A DNA stretch of 64,000 bases from Nitrososphaerota archaeon (GTDB taxonomy: Archaea; Thermoproteota; Nitrososphaeria; Nitrososphaerales; Gagatemarchaeaceae). Position numbers and translations under genes: made by a program. Shown in pieces: positions 42,397-51,345 of this stretch. Every line of letters begins with the position of its first letter. Position 1 is the first letter of the stretch. Where the stretch lies: positions 214,427-278,426 of the forward strand of contig JAGWHB010000004.1 of NCBI GenBank assembly GCA_028867035.1, in the 5' to 3' direction. The notes under the pieces are model-generated. The model was not told the DNA's origin. It worked only from the letters and a program-made list of their open reading frames with translations, and made no database searches.

Positions 42397-43560
42397 TTAC
42401 GCTTTCACGCTTCGAATTTCTTCGCCTCCGAGTCTTACGCCTCTGGTCGCCTCGATGAACCTGTCGAACACGAACAGGGTGTCGTAGGGGCCCGGGGTCG
42501 CCTCAGGGTGGAACTGGACCGCCATGCAGGGCTTGTTCGCGTGGAACACCCCCTCGATCGTATTGTCGTCGGCGTTGACGAACCACTTCCTCAGTTCGGT
42601 CCCTTTCAGGCTCTTCTCTTCGAGCGCGTATCCGTGGTTCTGGCTCGTGACATACCCCCGGCCAGTCGTGAGGTCGAGGCAGGGTTTGTTCTGCCCCCTG
42701 TGACCGTATTTCAGCTTGAAAGTCTTGGCCCCCTGGGACATCCCGACGACCTGTTCCCCCAGGCATATGCCGAGGACCGGCACCTCTGAGTCGACGAGGG
42801 ACCCGACGCACCTGGCCGTGGCTTCGAGCATCTGGGGGTCCCCGGGGCCGTTGCAGACCACGACACCCGCCGGGTCGTATTTCATCACCGACGAGTAGCT
42901 CGCGTCGTATGGGAGGCGGACGACTTGGAACCCCCTCTTGAGGAGGTTCCTGACTATGCCGTACTTTGTGCCGCAGTCGAGTAGCACTATCTTCTTGTCG
43001 GAGTCCCCGTGGACCACGGGCTTGCTCACGGAGACGCCCTTGACGAAGTTCTGGGAGGAGTAGCTCCCTGACCTCGCGAGGAGCTCGGAGAGGCGCTCCC
43101 TGTCCTTTGCTTCGCGGCCGTTGGCTAGGATTCCCATCATGACCCCCGCTTCCCGCAGCTTCGTGACGAGGGCCCTCGTGTCAACCCCCTCGATGCCCGG
43201 GACCCCCTCCGATTCCATCCACTTCGCCAGGGTCCTCTTCGACGCCCAGTGGCTCGGAGTAGCGCAGGACTCCTGGACCACGACTCCTTTCACCTTGATC
43301 GAGTCTGACTCGAAGAACCTCGGGAGGCCGTACTCGTCCCTGTCGGAGTACGGGGGGACTCCGTAGTTGCCTATGAGAGGATATGTGAAGGACAGTATCT
43401 GTCCCGCGTAGGACGGGTCCGTCATCGACTCGAGGTAGCCGACCATCCCGGTGTTGAACACGACTTCGCCTATGGCGTCGGCGTCGGCTCCGAATCCCCA
43501 ACCGAAGAAAATGGAACCGTCCTCAAGCAGAAGCAGCGCCTCCTTTCTCGGCCCAGACAC
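42397..43560 (-). CDS. carA: Carbamoyl-phosphate synthase small (glutaminase) subunit
   Basis: A 387-residue glutamine amidotransferase. N-terminal CarA domain EDGSIFFGWGFGADADAIGEVVFNTGMVGYLE, then a class I glutaminase with nucleophile Cys in VLGICLGEQVVG and His/Glu in AVQFHPEATPGP. The residue after the nucleophile turn is Glu where His is common (GICLGHQ). Provides NH3 to CarB. GTG 43560; a TATA box CTTAAAAATAG lies at 43586-43596. Its stop overlaps the apparent start of carB. Confidence 0.96.
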   Translation of the reverse strand: MSGPRKEALLLLEDGSIFFGWGFGADADAIGEVVFNTGMVGYLESMTDPSYAGQILSFTYPLIGNYGVPPYSDRDEYGLPRFFESDSIKVKGVVVQESCATPSHWASKRTLAKWMESEGVPGIEGVDTRALVTKLREAGVMMGILANGREAKDRERLSELLARSGSYSSQNFVKGVSVSKPVVHGDSDKKIVLLDCGTKYGIVRNLLKRGFQVVRLPYDASYSSVMKYDPAGVVVCNGPGDPQMLEATARCVGSLVDSEVPVLGICLGEQVVGMSQGAKTFKLKYGHRGQNKPCLDLTTGRGYVTSQNHGYALEEKSLKGTELRKWFVNADDNTIEGVFHANKPCMAVQFHPEATPGPYDTLFVFDRFIEATRGVRLGGEEIRSVKA

Positions 43561-43585
43561 TCTAAGAAAAGGTCGTTCGCCCGTT

Positions 43586-43730
43586 CTATTTTTAAGGGTT
43601 CGTCGGTCGAAGGCTTAAATCGCGAAAGGGCCGAGATTTAGGGCGGGCTCAATTTTCCAATCACCTTTCGCTTCGGAGAGTTCGCGAGCGCAGGAACGGT
43701 CATTAACCATCCCTCCGGAGGAGCCTTCTG
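43586..43730. promoter_or_regulatory. Divergent carA/pyrB promoter region with structured pyrB leader
   Basis: Minus strand: TATA CTTAAAAATAG (43586-43596), about 30 nt before carA. Plus strand: CTTAAAT (43614-43620), which would give a pyrB leader near 90 nt. The leader holds an 8-bp inverted repeat GCGAAAGG (43622-43629)/CCTTTCGC (43664-43671) and a palindrome CCTCCGGAGG (43712-43721) that contains the Shine-Dalgarno GGAGG about 10 nt before the ATG. A regulated pyrimidine promoter is plausible. Confidence 0.5.
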
Positions 43731-44669
43731 ATGGGTCCGAGCACTGATTTCCTTGGCAGGGACGTAGTCAGCGCCCGGGACTTCAAGCGCGAGCAGTTCG
43801 AGCGCATACTCCGGGCCACCGAGGACCTCGAGAAGCACAGGGGGAGCCTCGACGGGACCCTGAAGGGGAAGCTGGCGGCACTTCTCTTCTTCGAGCCGTC
43901 CACAAGGACATACTCCAGCTTTCAGATCGCATCCGAGAAGCTAGGAATGAAGGTCACGGGCTTCGCAGGGCCGACGGGGTCGTCGATTACCAAGGGAGAG
44001 ACGCTCCATGACACTGTCAAGATGTTCGAGGGGTACGGGGCAGATATTTTCGTGGTCAGGCACTCCAAGATGGGCGCGGCGAGGTTCGCGGCGGAGATAA
44101 CAGACAAGCCAGTGATAAGTGCGGGTGACGGGAGCCGCGAACACCCGACCCAGGCAATGGTCGACCTCCACGCCATCAGGAAGGCCTTCGGGAAGATCGA
44201 CGGGCTCAAGGTGGGGATGCTGGGGGACCTCAGATACGGAAGGACATCGTCCTCGTTGGCCTACGCCCTCTCGAACTTCGACGTCGAGATCACCTTCATC
44301 GCCCCCGAGGCCCTGCAGATGAGGCCCGAGGTGTCGTTGCTTCTGAAGCAGAGGGGCGTGACCCCGAAGAAGGAGAAGGCGCTCAAGGATGTCGCAGGGA
44401 AGCTGGACGTGCTTTACGTCACACGGATACAGAAGGAGCGCATCCCTGACCCCACCGAGTTCGAGAAGGTCAAAGGGATGTACGAGGTGAACCTTGAGGC
44501 GCTGAGAGACGCGAAGCCTTCGCTCAAGGTCCTCCACCCGCTTCCAAGGGTCGACGAACTTGCCACCGAGGTGGACGGGACAGACTACGCCCAGTACTTC
44601 GTGCAGGCGGCGGGGGGTCTCCCTCTCAGGATGGTGCTGATGAACCTGATCCTCGGGGGCGGGAACTGA
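43731..44669 (+). CDS. pyrB: Aspartate carbamoyltransferase catalytic subunit
   Basis: A 312-residue enzyme joining carbamoyl phosphate and aspartate. Signature FFEPSTRTYSSFQIA (carbamoyl phosphate loop), SSITKGETLHDT, DGSREHPTQAMVDL, and C-terminal HPLPRVDELATEVD. Length is standard. It has a Shine-Dalgarno GGAGG 10 nt before ATG 43731. Its stop overlaps the pyrI start (TGATG), and it is divergent from carA. Confidence 0.97.
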   Translation: MGPSTDFLGRDVVSARDFKREQFERILRATEDLEKHRGSLDGTLKGKLAALLFFEPSTRTYSSFQIASEKLGMKVTGFAGPTGSSITKGETLHDTVKMFEGYGADIFVVRHSKMGAARFAAEITDKPVISAGDGSREHPTQAMVDLHAIRKAFGKIDGLKVGMLGDLRYGRTSSSLAYALSNFDVEITFIAPEALQMRPEVSLLLKQRGVTPKKEKALKDVAGKLDVLYVTRIQKERIPDPTEFEKVKGMYEVNLEALRDAKPSLKVLHPLPRVDELATEVDGTDYAQYFVQAAGGLPLRMVLMNLILGGGN

Positions 44670-45157
44670 TGCCTGAGAAGGAAGCGGAGAGGATGCTGGT
44701 GAGCAGGATTGAGGAGGGGACAGTCATTGACCATATCCCCGACTGGAGGGCAGACACGGCCTCCCGCATCCTGAGGCTCGACAAGCTGGCGAGGATGCAG
44801 GCGGACGTCTCGGTGGTCAAGCTTCAGAACGTGACGAGCAAGCAGCTTGGGAGGAAAGATATCATAAAGATCGACAGGTGGCACGTGGACGAAAACGACG
44901 CCGACATCCTGAGCCTTGTCTTCCCGAACATAACAGTGAACTACATCGACGATGGGAAGGTTTCGAAGTACACACCGAAGGTCCCCGACACGATCGAGGG
45001 CAGGATCAGGTGCCCGGAGCTACTCTGCATATCGAACGCCGAGAGGGAACCGGTGGTCCCGAAGTTCATCACGCTGAAGAAGGACAGGCTCCTGCAGTGC
45101 CAATACTGCGACGCCCTGCTCGGTTTCGACAGCGTGCCGGAACACGTGAGGACATAG
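44669..45157 (+). CDS. pyrI: Aspartate carbamoyltransferase regulatory subunit
   Basis: A 162-residue subunit. N-terminal allosteric domain: VSRIEEGTVIDHIPDWRA, KLQNVTSKQLGRKDIIKI. C-terminal zinc domain with four cysteines: CPELLCISN (C-x4-C) and CQYCDA (C-x2-C), which hold the zinc that contacts PyrB. It binds nucleotide effectors. Starts ATG 44669, overlapping pyrB. Confidence 0.96.
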   Translation: MPEKEAERMLVSRIEEGTVIDHIPDWRADTASRILRLDKLARMQADVSVVKLQNVTSKQLGRKDIIKIDRWHVDENDADILSLVFPNITVNYIDDGKVSKYTPKVPDTIEGRIRCPELLCISNAEREPVVPKFITLKKDRLLQCQYCDALLGFDSVPEHVRT

Positions 45158-45162
45158 GCCAG

Positions 45163-46437
45163 ATGGAGCACGACCTGGTCCTCGAAGGCAGGGTCGTGAC
45201 CCCCGACGGCATCCAGGACCTCGAAGTGGGGGTGAGCGACGGCCTGGTCGGGGATGTCGGAGCCGGTCTCAGAGGGGCGAGGCGCATCAAGACGGGGAGG
45301 GGCCTGATTTTCCCCGGTTTCATCGACATCCACGTCCATCTGAGGGAGCCGGGGTGGGAGCAGAAGGAAGACTTCCGGACGGGGACGAGGGCTGCCGTCC
45401 ACGGCGGGGTCACGACGGTGGTGGACATGCCGAACAATCCCGTTCCCACGACGACGAAGCAGGCGCTCAGAGCGAAGGCAAGCCTGGCGGGAGAGAAGGG
45501 GGTCATCGACGTGATGTTCAACGGAGGGATATCGAAGGAGAAACCCCAGAGCCTGGCCGAACTGTCCGAGGGGGTCGTGGGATACAAGCTCTACCTCTCT
45601 GAGACTACAGGGGTAGGCGCGTTCCCTGAGGCTGAGCTGGGTCAGGTGTTCGGCTTGGTCGCCAAGACATCCAAGCCGCTCAACCTTCACTGTGAGGACC
45701 CTTCGATCATCGAAACGATGGGACGGAGGTTCAAAGGAGACACAAGGGCGGATGTGTACTGCGATATCAGACCGCCGGAAGCAGAAGTGGAGTCGGTGAG
45801 GAAGGTAGTCGGAGCGCTGAGAGAGACGAGAGGACTCAGGGCCAACGTGTCCCATGCGTCGGTGGCCGGGACGCTCGCGCTGGTGAGGGAGGCCAGGAGA
45901 GAGAAGCTGAAACTTCATTGCGAAGCTGCGCTGCATCACCTTTACTACAACCGCAAAGCCATGCTAGGGAACAGGCTCCTGAAGACAAACCCCCCGCTGA
46001 GGAGCGACGAAGACAGGCAAGCCCTGGTCGACGGGATCAGAAATGGGGACGTGTCATTCCTGGTGACGGACCACGCCCCTCACCTGGAGGACGAGAAGAC
46101 AAGCCTCGGGCTCGCGGGGGTCCCTGGTCTCGACGACTACGCCCACATGGTCTCGTGGTTGATCAGGAGCCAGGGGGTCGACCCTGCGGTCATCGCGAAT
46201 GTCACTTCTGCAAACCCGGCGAAGCAGCTCCGCCTCCGGGACAGGGGAGAGATCGTGCAGGGGAGAAGAGCTGACTTTACGGTGATCGACATGCATTCCC
46301 CTGAGACGGTGAGGGACGACGACGTGGAGAGCAAGTGCGGCTGGTCCCCCTACGATGGAAAGGAGTTCCCCGGAAGGGCGAGGTGGACCATAAGCGGGGG
46401 AAAAGTGCTGATGGACGACTACGAGCTGGTCAGATAG
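45163..46437 (+). CDS. pyrC: Dihydroorotase
   Basis: A 424-residue metal amidohydrolase cyclising carbamoyl aspartate to dihydroorotate. Metal motif DIHVHLREPG, carboxylated-Lys position VVGYKLYLS, LHCED, NVSHASV and catalytic Asp in LVTDHAPH; MPNNPVPTT is the class I/allantoinase-like substrate loop. ATG 45163, 6 nt after the pyrI stop; a longer upstream open frame is a shadow of pyrI. Completes the pyrBIC operon; no pyrD, E or F in the window. Confidence 0.95.
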   Translation: MEHDLVLEGRVVTPDGIQDLEVGVSDGLVGDVGAGLRGARRIKTGRGLIFPGFIDIHVHLREPGWEQKEDFRTGTRAAVHGGVTTVVDMPNNPVPTTTKQALRAKASLAGEKGVIDVMFNGGISKEKPQSLAELSEGVVGYKLYLSETTGVGAFPEAELGQVFGLVAKTSKPLNLHCEDPSIIETMGRRFKGDTRADVYCDIRPPEAEVESVRKVVGALRETRGLRANVSHASVAGTLALVREARREKLKLHCEAALHHLYYNRKAMLGNRLLKTNPPLRSDEDRQALVDGIRNGDVSFLVTDHAPHLEDEKTSLGLAGVPGLDDYAHMVSWLIRSQGVDPAVIANVTSANPAKQLRLRDRGEIVQGRRADFTVIDMHSPETVRDDDVESKCGWSPYDGKEFPGRARWTISGGKVLMDDYELVR

Positions 46438-46801
46438 CAGAAGCTGCCGGGGTCTCCCCCGCGGGAGATGGGGGGCTCGTCGCCGCCGTGTAGAGCTTTG
46501 GAGCCTTCCCGAAGAAGACGGTCACTAGGATAAGAACCACGACGGCCAGGAGGATGAGCGCCAGGGCGTACTGCAGGGGGATCACGTATCCCAAGGAAAG
46601 GCCCGTGATCACTATCCCCCACCCGGCGTAGAAGGTCCGGTCCTTCCTTTCGACGAATGCGAAAGCCGACACGATGGTCCAGAGGCCGATCAGCACCAGG
46701 ACTAGAGAGACGAAACCAGAGAGGCTCACGAGCCCGAGAAGCCCCACGGCGATGGACACCAAGACGGCGACGACTATGCCGATGCCCCAGCTCGGTTTCA
46801 T
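46430..46801 (-). CDS. Small four-helix membrane protein
   Basis: A 123-residue protein with four hydrophobic segments (IGIVVAVLVSIAVGLLGL, FVSLVLVLIGLWTIVSAFAF, AGWGIVITGLSLGYVI, LALILLAVVVLILVTVFFG) and a Pro/Ala-rich tail. Function unknown. Convergent with pyrC, overlapping by 8 nt. Confidence 0.7.
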   Translation of the reverse strand: MKPSWGIGIVVAVLVSIAVGLLGLVSLSGFVSLVLVLIGLWTIVSAFAFVERKDRTFYAGWGIVITGLSLGYVIPLQYALALILLAVVVLILVTVFFGKAPKLYTAATSPPSPAGETPAASAI

Positions 46802-46837
46802 GACAGTGCCTCGGAATGGCCGCAGTCCGCTCTGATA

Positions 46838-48250
46838 TTAAGGGCTCGCAGGGGTGGGGAAGAGCCCGAACTTCCTCTCATAGGCGTCCGCGACCCGCAG
46901 GATGGTGGCCTCGTCGAAGAGCTTGCCCACCAGCTGCACTCCGAGCGGAGTCCCGTTCGCCATCCCCGAGGGAATCGAAAGGACCGGGAAGCCGACGTAG
47001 TTGAAGGGGAGCGTAAGGCGGTTGAGCGCCGAATAGACCGGGACCTCGTTGCCGCCGAGCCTCATCGTGGTCTGGCCGATCAGAGGCGCAGGGACCGCCG
47101 TGCAGGGGACGGCGAGCAGGTCGAAATCCTTCATCGAAGCTGTGAACCGCTCCATGTAGGAAGGGCGGGCGTTGACGGCGTTGACATAGTCGACCGCGAG
47201 CACGTCTTTCCCCAGTTCGAGGAGCTTCCTCACGTCTTCCCCGTAGAGCTCGGGGGAGCTCTCGAGCCACTTGAGGTGGAAGGCAGTCGCTTCGGCCCTC
47301 CTGATCGGGAGCCATCTCCCGTATACTTCGTCGATGCCGTCAAGGTCCGCGTCCTCAACCGTGAGGCCCAGCTCCCTGATCCTCGAGACGAAGGAACCGA
47401 AGTTTGCCTCCACAGCCGGGTCGATGGCTTCATGGAAGAACCGTCCGACCAGGCCGACCTTGGCCGACGTGATCGGGCGGGAGAGGGCCTCCAGGAGGTC
47501 TGGCATCGGTTCCCCCGTGGTGGTCATGTCTTCCTTGTCGTGACCGGCTATGGCCTGAAGGAGCGCGGCGGAGTCCCAGGCGCTGGCGGCCATCACCCCC
47601 ACGGTGTCGAGGGAAGAAGCAAGGGGGATCACACCGAGCCTGCTCACCCTTCCGTATGTCGGCTTGAGACCGACGACTCCGCACAGCGCAGCCGGAATCC
47701 TGATTGAGCCTGCCGTGTCGGTCCCGAGTGCGCCCGCCGCCATACCTGAGGCCACGGCGACCGCCGACCCCCCGCTCGAACCCCCGGAGACCTTCCTCTC
47801 GTCCCATGGGTTCCTGACCGCCCCGTAGTGCGGGTTCACGCTGGTGGTGCCCGCAGCGAACTCGTGCAGGTTCGTAGTACCGAAGATAACGGCCCCGGCT
47901 GCTCTCAGCTTCCGTACCACGGGGGCATCGTACATGGCGATGTTGTTCGCCAGTATCTTAGAGCCCGCGGTGCACCTCACTCCCTGGATGTAGATGATGT
48001 CCTTGACCGCGATCGGTACTCCGTCAAGGGGACCGAGGGGGGTGCCGGCTTTGAACCTCCTCTCTGATTCCTCGGCGGCCTTGAGGGCGGAGTCCGCAAG
48101 GGTGGTGATGAAGGCGTTCAGCCGAGGGTTCAGGGACTCGATTCTACTCAGCTGTTCCCTTGCAACCGAGAGCGGGCTGGCTGACCCTTCCCTGTAGGCC
48201 TCTGAAAGCCCTCGAATCGTGTCCTGCCGGCCGGCCGCTTGTCCCTTCAA
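46838..48250 (-). CDS. Amidase (GatA-like amidase-signature family)
   Basis: A 470-residue amidase. Catalytic Lys in VPIAVKDIIY, the Ser-Gly-rich signature SGGSSGGSAVAVASGM, and cis-Ser/nucleophile Ser in GTDTAGSIRIPAALCG, then GLKPTYGRVS. Could be the GatA subunit of Glu/Asp-tRNA amidotransferase, but GatB/GatC are absent and the C-terminus is that of stand-alone amidases. TTG 48250 is chosen because it follows the thioesterase stop by 12 nt; further upstream reading is a shadow. Confidence 0.9.
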   Translation of the reverse strand: MKGQAAGRQDTIRGLSEAYREGSASPLSVAREQLSRIESLNPRLNAFITTLADSALKAAEESERRFKAGTPLGPLDGVPIAVKDIIYIQGVRCTAGSKILANNIAMYDAPVVRKLRAAGAVIFGTTNLHEFAAGTTSVNPHYGAVRNPWDERKVSGGSSGGSAVAVASGMAAGALGTDTAGSIRIPAALCGVVGLKPTYGRVSRLGVIPLASSLDTVGVMAASAWDSAALLQAIAGHDKEDMTTTGEPMPDLLEALSRPITSAKVGLVGRFFHEAIDPAVEANFGSFVSRIRELGLTVEDADLDGIDEVYGRWLPIRRAEATAFHLKWLESSPELYGEDVRKLLELGKDVLAVDYVNAVNARPSYMERFTASMKDFDLLAVPCTAVPAPLIGQTTMRLGGNEVPVYSALNRLTLPFNYVGFPVLSIPSGMANGTPLGVQLVGKLFDEATILRVADAYERKFGLFPTPASP

Positions 48251-48261
48251 TGCACTCTGCC

Positions 48262-48726
48262 CTATTGCCAGCGGTCGAAGGCCGGATGACTTTCCTTGAC
48301 GGCGACGAAAAGCCCGTTCATGGCAGCCGTGACCACTCCGTCTACCTTCAATTCGCCAGAGGCGTTCACCCTGTCCCCGTCGATCTTGGTGGCCCAGGCG
48401 GTCAGCTGCCACTTCTTGTCGATGGAGGATGGCTTCAGGAAACGGACCGTGTACTCTGCGGTTACAGTCCCTGGAGGTGCGGCCAGGCCCCTGGCTTTCA
48501 TCAGAGCGTAGGTAGCCGCCCAGTTGCCGTGGCAGTCCATCAGCACAGAGATAATCCCGCCGCTCCCGAAGTTGGCGAAGGCCACATGCTCCTTCCTGGG
48601 GGTCCAATCTGCGACCACCGAGTCCCCGAAGGGGACGCTCTTCAGCCGCAGGCCTTCCCTGTTCTTCGGGCCGCATCCGAAGCAGACGCTGTTTGGCGCG
48701 TACCTGTCCTGCAGGTTGTCGGCCAC
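48262..48726 (-). CDS. Hotdog-fold thioesterase (PaaI-like)
   Basis: A 154-residue 4HBT-type protein. NSVCFGCGPKNREGLRLK at the N-terminus, then the hotdog core HVAFANFGSGGIISVLMDCHGNWAA (Asp on the central helix is the usual catalytic or binding residue) and TAEYTVRFLKP. Hydrolyses acyl-CoA thioesters. GTG start 48726. Forms a two-gene operon with the amidase. Confidence 0.85.
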   Translation of the reverse strand: MADNLQDRYAPNSVCFGCGPKNREGLRLKSVPFGDSVVADWTPRKEHVAFANFGSGGIISVLMDCHGNWAATYALMKARGLAAPPGTVTAEYTVRFLKPSSIDKKWQLTAWATKIDGDRVNASGELKVDGVVTAAMNGLFVAVKESHPAFDRWQ

Positions 48727-48854
48727 CTAGCCGCACCTGACAGGAATGGCGCTTTCTGATGAGAACATGGGGGGAAGGGCCCGATTTTGCGGTAAAAGGT
48801 TTGCTGCGCTGTTCAGTTGCCTCTCCATCCGCAACAATTTTACCCTTGACGCAG

Positions 48855-50471
48855 ATGCCCATCGACAGCACATTGTCTGAGCCTCAGGTGCAACAGTCCC
48901 TTCTGAGCATAGGGGATGGGCCGGTGGGGAAATTCAGTGTTGACGCGAACCTCGTGGTCACCGGAAGGACATGCGTCCTCGGGAGCAGCGGGAGCGGGAA
49001 AAGCTACGCAGTCGGGGTGCTTTGTGAGGAGCTCCTAAGGAATGAGATACCATTCGCCATCGTGGACACCGAAGGGGAACACACAGGGCTGAAGGAGAAA
49101 TTCGAGCTGATCTGGGTCGGGGACGAGAGGGGGAGCGACCTCTCATGGGACAACCTCGACCTGACAGACCTTGCCAGACAGGCGCCGGACATCTCCCCTC
49201 TGATCCTGGACGTTTCAGGGGTATCCGACCCCAAGGAGAAGGTGTCGTCCTTCATTACCGCCCTGTACGAAACCCTCACCGAAAGGAAGACGCCCTATCT
49301 TGTCGTCGTCGAAGAGGCCGACAAGTTCGTGCCTCAATACGGCCAGCGGGTTCCCATCTTCGCCGAGGTGGCCAGACGTGGCAGGAAGAGAGGGATGGGC
49401 CTCATGATATGCTCCCAGCGGCCCTCCCTGGTCGATAAGAACGTGCTCAGCCAGTGCGGCAACCAACTAATTGGGAAGCTCATAATCCAGAACGATCTGC
49501 AGTCGGTGGCCCAGTTCTTTCCTGGCAAGGGGCTTCCGAAGGAGCTCACTACGCTGAGGGCCGGGCAGTTCTTCGCCATGGGAGGATTCGGTTCTGTGCC
49601 TGCCCTGGTCTCGATCAAGAAGCGGGTGACGAAGCCGGGAGGGGTCACCCCGGCGCTGGCCAAAAGGATAGTGAAGAAATATGTGGGGCCGATGAATCAG
49701 AGTGGGGTCGCTTTCATGGGAGAAGAGGCAGGAGTTGGGGAGTCCCACCAGGAAGGGAAGATGGCACTTGGGCTGCTGCCGTCGGTAAAGGGAGACGACA
49801 TCCCCACCATGGTGAGGCGGGAGAGGAGCTTCGGCATCTTCGGGCCCAGGGAGACGGTGACCGGGGTGACGCCTCAATTCAGGACGCTCGTTCAGCTTGG
49901 CGTGAGAAAGAGGCGCGGCCTCCTCAAGCGGAGGTTCGAGACTGTGTACGCCTACTTGGACGGTGCGTCAGGGAAAGAGATCTCGGTGAACAAGGGGCTC
50001 GAAGTGGCAAAGGGGTTCGAGAAGCTGCTCGGACTGACGACGCTCCAGGTCGAGGTCCTGAGGGAAGTGAAACCGGACAGCGACACCAGCGCCATCGATG
50101 TGTCGAGCGCAATCGGCGAGTCGAAGGCGACTGTCTCCAGGGTGCTGAATTTTCTTAACGAGAGGAGGCTCGTGAGGACCATCGAGGTGAGGAACAGGAA
50201 GCTGTACAGGCGGCTCATCGACCTGCCCGGAGAACCCTCCGAGTTCGTTCCTCTCGAGCTGACGGCCGTTGAAATCGAAAAAGCGAAGGTGGTCCCGCCG
50301 AAGATCAAGGAGTCAGACGTCAGGGACGCGGTCAAGGGGCTCTGGGAGGGGGCGGACGTGGAGAGCTTTGAGACATTCCTCTACCCTGTCTTCAGGGTGG
50401 AGCTTGTAGTGAGGCGCAAGCACCGGCAGGTCCTGATAGACGGGCGGAGCGGCAAGGAACTTGTATTCTAG
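48855..50471 (+). CDS. HerA-like DNA-translocase-type ATPase with winged-helix domain
   Basis: A 538-residue ATPase of the HerA/FtsK class. Walker A CVLGSSGSGKSYA, Walker B YLVVVEEADKFVP, sensor region ICSQRPSLVDKNVLSQCGNQ and arginine-rich ARRGRKRGMGL. After about residue 370 comes a winged-helix region with TTLQVEVLREVKPD and ESKATVSRVLNFLNERRLV, and a C-terminal small domain. Unlike repair HerA it lacks an N-terminal HAS barrel of full length and has no NurA or Mre11/Rad50 neighbour. ATG 48855 is chosen near the first conserved strand; upstream frame to 48759 is optional. Confidence 0.88.
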   Translation: MPIDSTLSEPQVQQSLLSIGDGPVGKFSVDANLVVTGRTCVLGSSGSGKSYAVGVLCEELLRNEIPFAIVDTEGEHTGLKEKFELIWVGDERGSDLSWDNLDLTDLARQAPDISPLILDVSGVSDPKEKVSSFITALYETLTERKTPYLVVVEEADKFVPQYGQRVPIFAEVARRGRKRGMGLMICSQRPSLVDKNVLSQCGNQLIGKLIIQNDLQSVAQFFPGKGLPKELTTLRAGQFFAMGGFGSVPALVSIKKRVTKPGGVTPALAKRIVKKYVGPMNQSGVAFMGEEAGVGESHQEGKMALGLLPSVKGDDIPTMVRRERSFGIFGPRETVTGVTPQFRTLVQLGVRKRRGLLKRRFETVYAYLDGASGKEISVNKGLEVAKGFEKLLGLTTLQVEVLREVKPDSDTSAIDVSSAIGESKATVSRVLNFLNERRLVRTIEVRNRKLYRRLIDLPGEPSEFVPLELTAVEIEKAKVVPPKIKESDVRDAVKGLWEGADVESFETFLYPVFRVELVVRRKHRQVLIDGRSGKELVF

Positions 50472-51181
50472 CCGCTCTTCGAGAGCGCTTCTTCCATTAT
50501 CTTAACGCCAGAGCTTGTCCCGATCCTGTCAGCCCCCGCCTCCAGCATCTGCAGAGCCGCCCCGAGGGTGCTTATCCCTCCTGCTGCTTTCACGCCGGTC
50601 TTCTTGGTCAGCGCCTTCCTGAGGAGGACGACGTCGGCCGGGGTGGCGCCGCCGGGACCGAATCCCGTGGATGTCTTCACGAAGTTGGCACCGGCCCTTT
50701 CAGCGAGCCGCGCGCCTCTGATCTTCTCCTCGTCCGTCAGGTAGCAGCACTCCAGGATGACTTTCAGGATCGTATTCGAGCGCTGACACAAGTCCGCGAC
50801 CGTGCTTATGTCCACATAGAATGCTTCGTTGTCTCCGGACCTGAGGGCGCCGATGTCCGCCACCATGTCCAGTTCACGGGCCCCGTCGTCGATGGCCGAC
50901 TCCGCCTCGGCCAGCTTCGCCTCTGTCTTGCTTTGCCCCAGAGGAAAGCCGACGACCGCGCAGACCCTGGTCTCGCTTCCTCGGAGCCTCTGAGCAGCCT
51001 GCCTGACGTAGAGGGGCGGAAGGCACACGCTCCAGAAATTGTACTCGAGGGCATCGCCGCAGAGCCGGTCGACGTCGGCCTTGGTCGTTGACGCCCTGAG
51101 GAGCGTATGGTCGATCAGGCGCGCGAGGTCAGTCCGGGCTGTCAGATCGGGGGTGACAAGCGAGTCTCCCATGGCTTTCAT
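50468..51181 (-). CDS. deoC: Deoxyribose-phosphate aldolase
   Basis: A 237-residue class I aldolase splitting 2-deoxyribose 5-phosphate into acetaldehyde and glyceraldehyde 3-phosphate. LARLIDHTLLRASTTKADV, VVGFPLGQSKTEAKLAEA, ELDMVADIG, Schiff-base Lys in FVKTSTGFGPGGAT and second Lys in GVKAAGGI. Length typical. ATG 51181 or 51172. Convergent with the HerA-like gene (4-nt overlap). Confidence 0.96.
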   Translation of the reverse strand: MKAMGDSLVTPDLTARTDLARLIDHTLLRASTTKADVDRLCGDALEYNFWSVCLPPLYVRQAAQRLRGSETRVCAVVGFPLGQSKTEAKLAEAESAIDDGARELDMVADIGALRSGDNEAFYVDISTVADLCQRSNTILKVILECCYLTDEEKIRGARLAERAGANFVKTSTGFGPGGATPADVVLLRKALTKKTGVKAAGGISTLGAALQMLEAGADRIGTSSGVKIMEEALSKSG

Positions 51182-51345
51182 GGCCGCTCCGAGGGAGGCC
51201 CCTCATAAACCAAGGAGTCGATTCCTAGGTTTGGAACCGTCCGTGAAACAACGCGTTTCAGCCCCCCATGTCGGGTTTCTCAAGAATGGGAATTGTGCCT
51301 GCAACTTAATACTCTGAGCGGGTTCTTCGTCCACAGGAAAATCTG

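Noticed and set aside
46838..48250. GatA of tRNA-dependent amidotransferase
   Set aside because: GatB and GatC are not nearby and archaeal Gln-tRNA uses GatDE; stand-alone amidase is more likely.
48251..48871. N-terminal extension of the amidase up to 48871
   Set aside because: It overlaps the thioesterase gene in another frame and reads low-complexity basic sequence; TTG 48250 fits better.
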